Assembly (NCBI GenBank): GCA_964019695.1
Contig: OZ026524.1
Location: 63,185,066-63,249,065 of the forward strand
DNA from: Loripinus fragilis
Lineage: Eukaryota; Mollusca; Bivalvia; Lucinida; Lucinidae
Reading direction: 5' to 3'
Length of the DNA: 64,000 bases
The notes below the pieces were generated by a model. It was not told the DNA's origin. It searched no databases and was given only the letters and a program-made list of their open reading frames with translations. The position numbers and the translations under genes were made by a program. Positions 46,168 through 58,100 of the stretch are shown here, piece after piece (positions within the stretch are counted from its first letter, which is position 1; each line of letters opens with the position of its first letter).

Positions 46168-49100
46168 GTTTTTCAGATTTCGCCTAATTTTGGTCGCCAT
46201 TGTTGACATTTGAGCCTCCTTCCCGCAAGCTTCTGGGTCCAAAAACAACGAAACCCGGGACGCAGTTGCATAATGCGAGTGCTACAGAGTGTTTTCCCCC
46301 CCCACATCTAGGCGTTTGTCATTTTGCTCCCATTGTCAATGCGTCCCTAGTATATATAGAAAGTTCTGGGTCTAAACTTTTTACAAGTATGCCAGTTCAT
46401 AATGAACTCGGTAATCAACAACATTATGTTCTGCTTAGAGTCAATCAAGTGGGGCTAGAGGCCTTTCTACGTCTCTATGATCAACAAAGGCTCTGGTAAA
46501 ACCGCATCTGTATTGATAGCAGTACCTTCTATGACACACTCTTATCAAGAGGCTACATGTAGCACTGAATTCAGGGCGATATGATGGATTTTTATTTTAT
46601 GTTACCATATAGCCCTGATTTTTTAAGCCTCTATCTTTTCCCTTACTGTTATCGTGGAAGTAAACCAAGTTGAAAACACATTTCCAAACAGTGTCTTCCT
46701 CTAACACTACTCCATTTAGTATGTTTGTAGGTTTATTTATATTCTGCTATTTAGTTTGCCGCTGATGCATACCTGATTAGTTCTAAAAAGATAAAATACT
46801 CCTGTCCACACAGAATGTTTACACTATTTGTTTTCAAAACATGGCGTCATTTTTGTCTTCTGAGCTGAAGAGCATGCTTTTTCTGTGGGTACTAAAGTCA
46901 TGCACGAATTTGTTATGGTATTTAATGTACCGACAATGACCCGTTTACTTTCCGTTTTCTGAATACACAGATGTTTTAACAACATTAAATACCAAAATCA
47001 GACTTATATAATGTTTTCTTTTACCTTCCATATTATCATGATTGGCCTAAAATGATCATACCTGGTCTGTTGAGATTAAAAGAATCCAATACCATCTCAC
47101 CATACATTTGTTACATGTAGATATTTGCAAAAATAGATGACCAATTACCGATCTAACTGGGGCCGCCTTTTACCAATTTGTTGCAATCGAGATCTACCCA
47201 GTTGGATATGTACAAACTTTGTCCGAGGAGTTCTTAATGGCAATGGATGGGATCCTTTTTTGTGCATACAGGTTGATTTTTATGGTGACCTCTCTCACCA
47301 TTTGTAATAGGTTTTCTTTTAATATCTTGATTAATGTCAACGAATAAAGGTCAATCTTCAACCTAGTATGCAAATTTTTCACCCTGGTTCTGTATTCCGA
47401 CGGATGTCACTGGATTGAAAATTGACTATTTTCAGATAAGGAACTCCCCCACTTCCGCTAACAGGAAATACATAGAAAAAATCCAAATGGGTTTGCATAT
47501 TCAAACAATGACATCATTATACAATTCTTATCATAAACCATTGTGCACATGTTCAAAAAGAAGGTCAAAACACCCAATGTCTCTATATAAGATTCACGTG
47601 GCGCCTTAAAAACGATGGGTACCAACTGTGTGTATTGACTGATAGCCTATTTGAACATAAGCGTGTGATAGTAAAGCTATTCAGCGTGCAGCAAGGTTAG
47701 CCATGAAATAAAAAATATTTTCTTTCACTAATATCTTACTGATCACTGTGCAAAAGTAATTTGATTCTGATCTTTCCAATCCATCGCTTCTTGTCATAAA
47801 CAAGCTGACCCTCTCTCGGTTCAGAAGTCAATGTACTCTTGCGTTAGCTTGCTACTTTTGGCGGTAAACTTGTCACATGAGCACATGATCAGAATAACAA
47901 TTGTCCGCCTTGTTGGAAAATTCCATTTTTCGGTCTAATTATGACATTTTGGGACATGACAAAGCTTCCTTTCCGAAAATTAGATTTATACGGGTGGGGT
48001 ATGTGATTGTTAAGGATTTCTGTCAAGTAAGTATCTCATTTTCTTTGGCATGCTATATTAAATTGAAATCAAACCATTCTTGGAAATCGACTTTCATTTT
48101 TCTGAAATAGGTCATTACTCGTTATAATTTAATAGAAAATAGGGGGCGCTACAATGCACAATAATACAGAAACGTGACTGCTGCGAGCGTACCAACATTG
48201 AGTAAGTTAACAGAATCAAGAGCTTTAACAATTTTGCCCTGATTTTCAAAATTCAAACACCTACTTGTTTCTTATAATGTCCAAAATCCACTGTTAATCT
48301 TATTATAATAATGTACTGAGTTTTTGAAAAAGTGCTGACATACCTTACCTAGTCATGGGGAGTATAACCAGTACCGGGTTTATTATAATATTTCTCAACG
48401 TTTTATTAAGTCGTCTCATCAACATCCGAATTTTATCGCAAAAACGTCATCACCCCTAGCTCGCGAAAAGCATGCAAAATGGCTGCGATGAGCCGAAAAA
48501 CAACAACAAGAACATGATATTACAGATTGCATTGATCGTGTCATAATAACGAAGTCAATGGTAACATTTTTATAACTTTGGTTGTGTATGTAAAACAAAT
48601 GAAGAAGTCTAAATGGTTGGATTGTCCATCACTGGTCAAGATAGAGCACAAAAACACTGCGACTTTAGATTCAGCCAGATCGAAAAAAAATCTAAAGTCG
48701 CAGTTCTGCAACTAATCAAGAGGCCTGATAACTGCTCTTGATCCAGATCGGTGATCCAGATCAGCTAGCTTCCGCTATTTTTAGCAGGGTTTGCCCTGAT
48801 CTAGATCCATACTGTTTGATACTCTGATAGTGTTTCTGAAATATTTTTTTGAAAAAGTAAATTGTGAAAAAATCAGCAGATGACAACAAAAGCACAAAAA
48901 CAGCATACAAGAGGTAAACACATAACAAGGAGAACATGAGTTCCCATATAACAGTCAGGACACTTACTTAAAAAGTGATCACTATAATCACTTGTTAAGA
49001 ATCTCATCTGGTAATGTTGACTAATTTTACTTTGTTTTGTTAAAGTACAGCAGCTTAACTTATTGACCTCTACTTAGAAATGTGTGTCAGTATTATTTCT

Positions 49101-52100
49101 TTTCATAGATGTTTACTGCCAGACTTTGACCTCAGAAGCCCTAAAATACCACAAAAGGCCATAAAATTTATGGTCCATTATAATGGCTTTCCTATTTTTT
49201 TCTGGTTATTGAGCCTATTCAGGGTTTCAGCTGGACTGAAAATTACTTTGGACATTTTGTCCAAGCAGACCTAATCCGGGGCCCTAATATTGTTCGTTCA
49301 TTTGGAATTTGTTTAGGACGATTTTTCAGACACTCAATTTTACCACCTCAAACTGAAACTGCTATCTGCCCTTCTCATAATGAAACCATGGGTAGTTTTG
49401 CTACCATCTCGTACAGTAAGTGCGGCCTTATTAATTGGCTGGCTTTTTTTTAATGAGGAGACTGGAGCTTGTTGATCGGTGGAAGTGGGTGGGGTGCTTT
49501 TTTTTTTTTTGCTGCTACTTGCGGTCGCTGCACGACTCGTTAGTCACTAAAAGTGGCTGTTCAGGTAATGATGGAGCAGGCAAAGTGTTTTGGGGTATAA
49601 AAAACTTGAGTTCCTGTTGTTTTTTGGGGGCAATTTAGTTTTTTTTAGGCATTTTATCAGTGAATGCCAATGCAATATGATGTCCCCTTCGAGGTGAAAT
49701 CGAGGGAAGATACTAAGTGAACAGGATGCAATTGACCAATCAGGTGCCGCGTAGCAAAACACTATGACTGGTTTGCTTTATTGAATAAGTATTTAAGGCG
49801 TAAAATTAAGCGAACCAGTCTGACGCTTGGCCAATCAGCGGTTGTTTTATAAAACAAAAATACTATTGCATCACTGTGCATTACCGTACAGTGTGTGCTT
49901 CAGAAAATTCGTCTCGGACAAACTGTCCAACCCTGGGACATCTGAAACTATTTTCGGACTATGTCAGAGGACGACCCCAAACTAAATCCCTGCTATTTTT
50001 TCCTGAAAGTTCAAGAGTTCAACTCCATAATGAATATATAATAGTATATTGCGCGCATTCATTTTACCTTTGCGCGCAGTCCCTAACGTTTTTACCCTTT
50101 CTTTAAAAAATCACCAAAATGAGTGATTTTCACTACCATTTTCTATCCAAATCATTTGGATAAGTGATTTTTATATAATTTTTCATCATTTTCAAGAAAG
50201 ACAAATCTTACAAAATGTATCTTCTTGCTAAATAATGGTGCATATAAGTGATCAAAGAAATCACTTGTTTTTAAGTAAGTGCCTTTACTGAATAAGATGC
50301 TTTTATTTTTTCTAGGCACCAGAAAGCACAGAAACTCCTGTTAGGTCGGTTCAAGTGAGAGTGACACCAGTGCGGTCAAAAAGATGTTTCAATATCTTCC
50401 TTCTTGGATTGGCATTAATGGTGTTAGTGTCTGGTATCATTGGGGGAGTATATCTCTTCAAATACATGATCCACAGGGTATGTACAGTGGCTTCCTAAGA
50501 TAAGGCCAAATAAAAAAAGTGTGTTTCCGCTAACAGGTCTGAAAATTTTAGGTAGGTAGGCACACATATTTTTTTTAATTATTTTTTTCTGGAAAAAAAA
50601 TATAATTTTATGCATTTTGAAAGGCATTTCGCCTTTCAAAATACATAAAATTATATCATTTTTTTCCAGAAAACCTGAAAAAAACTCTAGGTTTCACCAG
50701 TAAATTTAGGTAGGGTTGGGTTACCCTAAACACAGGATTTTTTTATATGGCCTAAGAAATTTTATATAAAGACAGCATGTCAATAAAACAGGGAAACAAA
50801 AGTTCTGGTGAGCTTTTGAAAGTCCATGACATACACAGGTTTAGATAAACAAAAATTTTTTAGCGTAAAATTGTAAATATTTTCTTACCCATCAATTTTG
50901 ACATGTGTTTTGGGTGCTGAAAAGAACTGTCTCAGTGAGACGGTTCTTTTGAGTACCCACAACATATGTTTCAGTTTAGAAATAAGAAAATTAGCTTTTC
51001 AGTATGCACTCTCAACTTAAGTCCTGAACATATATGTAAAATACAATCTAAGATAAGACATTGCTAAGACAGTTATTACAGAAGATAACCTGAAGAGCAT
51101 ACAATTAGTATTGGTACATATCTGTGAATAAGAAACTTTTTCTTCCGGTATGAGGTCAGGAGTCTTCTTAACTGTAATAGTTGACCTGACTTAGGGATAA
51201 AACAGCCATCATGTTTCCAGGTTATTAACAGTAAAAGCATAAATCGTCTGTGTTTTGAGGTTAAAACATATTCGGTTATAAGCTATATTTAGCCATTAAG
51301 ACAACAGGCTTATTAAGCATTAGTTAAATAAGATACATGTAGTTCCTAAAAGAAGGACAGGGAGCGCAGTGGCTCAGTGGTAGAGTGCTTGACTCGAGAC
51401 CGAGGGGCCACGGGTTCGAGCCTCACCAGCGTCACTGCGTTGTGGTCCTTGAGCAAGACACATTTATCCTAGCTTAGTACTGGTTCAACCCAGGAAGACC
51501 CATCCCTGTTTAACTGAAAGATTGTTGATGGGACGTAAAGAATCAAATCAAACAAACAAATAATAAAAGAAGGACATTAATATGCCGTTCACTCATAGAT
51601 TCGTGCGCTATATTCTAAAAACATATTTTTTATTATAATCTGTAAGAAGAAGCTTAAACATCTGTTAATCAACTTCAAAACAACAAAATAGACAAATATT
51701 TACTTGTTTCTAAATTTAGCTTACCGGAATTGAGGCTCTATAGTGATCACTGTCATGTGGAAGCTTTCTCATTCGGTTCGTGCCCTGGTTCCCGACTCGT
51801 TTTTCATTGCATAATATTGGAAATTCCGTGAAATATATACTGCACAAATTAAGTTATGCACCCCTGCAGCCAGTCACAAACTGTAGCTGTTTTTCATTGG
51901 TTTTCTGTGACATGTTTTGCAGTTAATTATAACAGACACTAATAATTTTCCCCATAATGGGACACTAACTTTCTATGTTCAAAACCATTTAACTTCAAAA
52001 TTCTAACATGTGGAAAAAATGGCAAACTTCTAACATATTTACATAAAGGATTAAATACTTCTTTTTATTCAACACAATGGGGGCATAGGAAATCACTATG

Positions 52101-55100
52101 CCTTCTTACAACATGAACTTTGCTACAGATGGTAAGATGAACCCAGTGATCACATTTATCACAAGCTGCCCAATTTACAATTTTTAGATAGGGGAGTGAT
52201 TGCAAATTGGGTGGAGATTTCTTCATGCACACGCAGCAAACATCTGACACATCACCATCTTCATCTGAATCTGAGAGCTCATGTGAAAGGTGGTTTCCAT
52301 CATTATCACTTGTGAAAGGCTTTGGGAAGTGTACGCCACTTGTTGAAGGTTTAGGGGATTCACAGATTTCCTTCTTTTGATTTTGTTTCTTTTGAACTTT
52401 AATTTTGTTTGTACCATTTTGTTTCTGTTTCTTACTTTCATAATCTTCCAGCTGATCCTTGAATGTGTCCTCTGTTATAGGTTTGCCTCCTGCTTTTGGT
52501 CATATACAATTGAGCGACTTCTTACATGTACACTTACAGTTTTCACTATCCTTACTTTCTTTTGATGTCACTTTCTCAGATTTCATCTGCAGGAATGTCT
52601 CAACAGCCTCTTTACCTTGTTTCATTGCTTTTACCTTCTCTACTGGTCTATCTTCTCTAAAGCTCTCACTTGGAAATAGCTTCTCTCTTGCTACTATGGC
52701 ACTAGAAAATGGGAATATTCCGGTTTTGCGGAATCCTGCTTGAATATTAACAGGTGTCAAAGCCTTTAAGTATGCCTTACAGGCGAGTTCACACATGTCA
52801 TACCTCGTGATTGTTTGACCAATATTCTGTCTCATAAACAGTGCACATTCTGAATAATAAAAGGATTTGAATGGCCCAAATATTGCCACATCTAACGGCT
52901 GTAAAAGATGAGATGTATGTGCTGGTAACACAAAGAGAATGATGTTTGTTTTGGCCCACTCTATCAATTTCGAAGAAACGTGTGAGGCATGTCCATCATA
53001 AATAAATAAAACTGGATCATCCTTTGTCTGACCTTTGACATGTGGCAGGAAATGATCTTGCAAATATTGTTGGAATATATCCCCATTAGACCAACCACTG
53101 TCTGACATAGCTCCTCTAGCTCCAGTCGAAGCACCTTTCATTAAATCAGGATTATACCTTTTACCTTTAAATATGAAGAAAGGGAGTAGAGCATTCCCAA
53201 GGGCATTAACACATCCAATGAGTGTGGTTGTAGTTGATCTTGGAGATACAATTACCTGTGGCTTGCTATTCGGAGGGTCGATAACATTTGGAGGCCTATG
53301 TTCCGGTTGAAGACCAGTTTCATCTAAGTTATAAATGCAATGTGGCTTGTTATTCAAGTTATATTTAGATATAATATCTTGCAAATTCTCAAAATAAAGT
53401 GAGACAGCTTCAGGGGTAGCACATCTTGCTCTGTTGCTCTCCAGTTTTCTAGGGTTTAGTGTTGATAGCCTGTCATTCCAGCGCCTAAAGAATCCATAAA
53501 GCCAGTTATTGCTAAGAGGTTTATTTTCTTTTCTTCTGCCCATATCAAACGCTAGTTCACCAGAAAGATGTTGGAGCTGAATGTTACTATAGCCATATCC
53601 TAACTGTGCCATTGTCTCCACATGGTTAACAAGGGTCTCTTCTTCTTCTTTTGTTAAAACTGTTTCACCTCCTGTTTTGAAATTTTGAGGATCAATATAC
53701 CCCTTCACCCTGTCTCTGAGAGTCTGGACTGGAACAGTGAATTTTTTGGCAGCCGTTTTAACTGGAACCCCTTCTGATACAACAGCTTCATAAGCTCTTA
53801 ATAGTGTCTCAGCTGAGTAATGCCTGTATTTCTTAATCAACCGCTTGGGAGGAGCCTGAAATATAGAACATTTACCACCCTAAGTCACCACCCTTAGAGG
53901 CCTTCCCCACTTAGCATTTTTATTTTTGGGTCATAAGTAAATGAACATGCAAATAAAAGTTTTCCATTTGTATGTTTATTTATTTTAAGACTGTCATGCA
54001 TTTCTTTTATAACGTTTTGTAATAATTCTTAATTCCATTAAAAATGTCATCTATAGCCCTAAGCTAATCAGTCACAAATCCTTTAACAGGTCTCATGAAA
54101 CAAAATAGTTTGACACAAAAGACAAATATCAAGGAAAAGCAGTTAGCAATTAAGGACAGTCGATCGACGTCATTATTGATTTTTAATTGGCAAGTGCTCG
54201 CCATGCGGGTGGTTATCTTTTATTAGTAGTATAGATTTCCAAAGCGCCTCAGCAATGTAGATGATCACGTGACTTTTTGTTGTGGACGCCATGAAGCCGA
54301 TGCGGGATTTTTAACCTGTCAAAACAAAATTAATTCAAGGAAATACATTGGAATTTCTGGAAAATATTGAGAAAAGGTTGATTTGTCATCAGGTTAACAT
54401 ACGGAAACATCTGAAATCGGTAATTTTACCTTCTTTCTTGCCATTTCTTGCACTTGAGTAGAATGAACGGTAACTTCTCAAAATGGTGACTAGTACTCGG
54501 ACGCGTGCGGCTGTCGCGCGTGCTCGAATTCACGCGATATATTGCGGCACGAATCCAATGCGAGGGCACGAATCTATGAGAGGAAGGCATACTATACAAT
54601 TTAAGATTATTTTTTTTTAACTCCAGCACATATATATTATGCATTAAATAGTAAGACTAGCGCATTCAAGCTCGTGTTGCAGTAGTGGGCTGGCACTAAC
54701 AACCAGTCTGGCTGTAAATGCCAGAGCGACCACTGTCCCATCGTGTGCACATCATAGGTTTCATTTTCAATCCCTTTCAGATATTTTGGTAACATTTTGT
54801 TGGGTCAAGGCGGTTTGTCACAAGCATGACATATTCTTTTGCTGATAATTTCTGATTGAGTTACCTCCCATGATAGAATTTTAAAAGCAAAACTTGTTCT
54901 CTCCATAGCTCTCCTACCCTTTGAGATAGTTCGATAATATTTTGTAAGGAAAAGTACATGGGTGAAAGTTTTCAGGATAAATCCTGAATTCAGGATTTTC
55001 AGGCTGACTTTCCATAGAAAGTCAGCCTCAAAAATTCTTAATTTGGGAGATTATAATAGCTTCTCTGATAAATTTTCAGATTATCTAAACACAATCAAGT

Positions 55101-58100
55101 ATTTAAACATGAAATTATTATTTTTTGTAGGCATCATGTAAGTTTAAAAATTTGAATTTCTAAAGTTCAGGATTTTGGAAATTTTGAACTTTCACCCATT
55201 GATGCAACTACCAATCCTTGTTACCGCATGACAGAAGAAAATATTGACATTATATGGGCCTTGCAGCGAGAAAACCTGTCTTTGTGGGGTTTTCGAACAA
55301 CACGGGCGCAGACCAGCCTGCGCATCTGCAGAGTCTGATCAGCGCCTTTGTTGTTCGCTTTTTGGAAAGTACCATATGTAAACTTGCTACAGGTAAAATT
55401 TGAATTTTCTAGTTAGTCTCTGTAGCTGAGGAGACTAGTTTGAAACTTGTTTTGTCAGAAGCCCCGAAGACAGGTTTTCTCACGGCGAGGCACATATTAC
55501 GGTAAATGTTCTAAAATTTCGAACACTTTTTGCCTGCTAAAAAGGCCTAGACAAACAGGGCAGACCTAGATCAGACTGCTTCTCAAGAAGCAGTCTGATC
55601 AGGGTCTTCCCTGTTTGCTATTCTGGCCAGTATTTTGTGAATTCCAGCCCAGATAACCAGTATTTTATTTGATAAAAGAATGAGAGAAGTGTTTGAAATT
55701 TTAGAACATTTACCGTATGTCTAATTTTAGACCAAGAAATGTCATGTGACTGTCCAGTATGAGCAGCAACAAATTGACTACATAGACACACCTGCCAACA
55801 AAATGCCAACGCCCCTACCAAGGACCGGTTATCTGATGATGGAAGAGGAAGTTGATATATTTGAAGAGGAAGAAACGGAGAGAATTGAAGTTCCACGGTT
55901 TGATGAATGCCGAAGATCAGTGGTGATTCATGACTTCCATATGGTAAATTTTTTGTGTGTGAGAGAATTGAAGTTCCACGGTTTGATGAATGCCGAAGAT
56001 CAGTGGTGATTCATGACTTCCATATGGTAAATTTTTTGTGTGTGAGAGAATTGAAGTTCCACGGTTTGATGAATGCCGAAGATCAGTGGTGATTCATGAC
56101 TTCCATATGGTAAATTTTTTGTGTGTGAGAGAATTGAAGTTCCACGGTTTGATGAATGCCGAAGATCAGTGGTAATTTATGACTTCCATATGGTAAATTT
56201 TTTGTGTGTGAGAGAATTGAAATTCCACGGTTTGATGAATGCCGAAGATCAGTGGTGATTCATGACTTCCATATGGTAAATTTTTTTGTGTGTGAGAGAA
56301 TTGAAGATCCAAGGTTTGATGAATGCCGAAGATCCGTGGTGATTCATGACTTCCATATTGTAAGTCTTTTGTGTGTGTGTGTGCCACAGGTTTAGACAAG
56401 TAAAATTTTTAGCGAAAACTGTAAATATTTTCTTTCCCATCAGTTTTTAGTATTATAGAACTGCCTTATTGAGTACCCACTACATATGGGCCTCGATACA
56501 AGAAAACCTGTCTTTGGGGTTTGCAAACAACACAGGCGCAGACCAGCCTGCGTATCTGCACAGTCTGATCAGCGCCTTTGTTGTTTGCACATTGGAAAGT
56601 ATCATATCTAAACTTGCTACAAGCAGAATTTTAAGTTTCTAGCTGGTCTCTTTAGCTGAAGAGACTGGTTTGAGTCTCGTTTTTCTGAAACCTTGAAGAC
56701 AGGTTTTGTCGAGTCGAGGCCCATATGTTTTAGTTGAGAAATAAGAAAATTAATCTTTTGGTACACACTCTTAACTAAAGGCCTGGTGTGTGCTTATGTT
56801 TAAGGTCCCAGTCAACAATTGTTCAGTCAAGTCAGGACAATTTTTGTTACCTAGGTTTAACCAGGACTAAGCAGCATGAAAAGTGTCTTGCTGAAGGACA
56901 CAATATATTAATAAATAACTATTTTAGAGTAAACCAGTTCGATTGACCTACACACTAGGCCATAAAAAAACAAGTATGTTTTGGGTAAAAAGTCTGAAAA
57001 AAAATTTAAATATTTTTTTCTAGAAAAAATATACAGTCGACTCTCGTTAACTCAACAATGCATAACTCAATACTATCACTTATCTCGACCTGACGGCCCG
57101 GTCCCGGTATTTTCCCCTATATGTTATTGCAAGTCCACAACGTTTATCTCGACAACGGCTAAGTCAATAAAACTGATAACTCGTTACGAAAAACTGGTCC
57201 CGCTGATCAATTTTAGTGTATTTTACAACGCCTAACTCGATTCCATTTCATAAGAAATTACCCTTTTATCTGAATGTGTCTACAATTAATCCACCGCTTT
57301 CACCGTTAATTATCCCCATTTAAACCACCAATTGTTTGATCACTTGATCCACGTGTGTGACACATGCAGTTGTAAATGAGTGTGTTGTATATGTATAATT
57401 ACATATTTGACCGCAGTCGCCGAATTCTATTAATCTATTGTGGTACAACTTCAAAGCGGCTACATGAGCTAATGTGTCTCTGTCCGATGACTGCTCGTTT
57501 TAAATAAGGCCAAAGTATAATTTAATTGTTTCTCGGGCCAATTTTTTTATTTTGAAAACAGACTCGTGCGTTTAAGGCTTTTTTCGGACATTGGTCATGT
57601 CATGACAAAAATAGATTAGGAAGGCATATGCACATCAAGCCGACGAAAATTAAAACGTGCATGTACACTGTTGGGGCTTAAAGTATGACGACTTACGGAA
57701 GGGTAAAACCTGCAACCGCGGGACCAGTTGCCGATTGAAAATGCTAGTTTGTCTTAGATTTTGTTTTGTCTTAATTTTAGTTTGTCTTAGAAAGTGAAAA
57801 AAATAGTGATAATGTCAGGACTGTAGCGGTACCTGAGAAATTTTAATGTTTCAATTTCAAATGTCAATTGATTCTTGGGTCAATTCATCCCGTAGTTTAT
57901 TAATGAATGATCTATTAATGAACGAGTTGAACGTGAACTATTTCGCCCCAAAATGGTAGGTATACGTCATGATTTGGTTACCTCGAACTACTGATAACTC
58001 GACATATTTTGCCCAGTCCCTTGAAATTCGAGGTATCGAGAGTAGACTGTATAATTTTATGCATTTTGAAATGCAGTTCACCTTTCAAAATGCATAAAAA

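Noticed and set aside
46200..46499. 99-codon frame just after ITM2 exon 1
   Set aside because: No recognised domain or homologue and no support beyond its length; it lies in intron 1.
52065..52250. PHD-finger frame as an independent small gene
   Set aside because: It is in the same frame as the transposase with only one stop codon between, so a single interrupted gene is simpler.
52459..52743. + strand 94-codon frame opposite the transposase
   Set aside because: Shadow of the transposase coding sequence in another frame.
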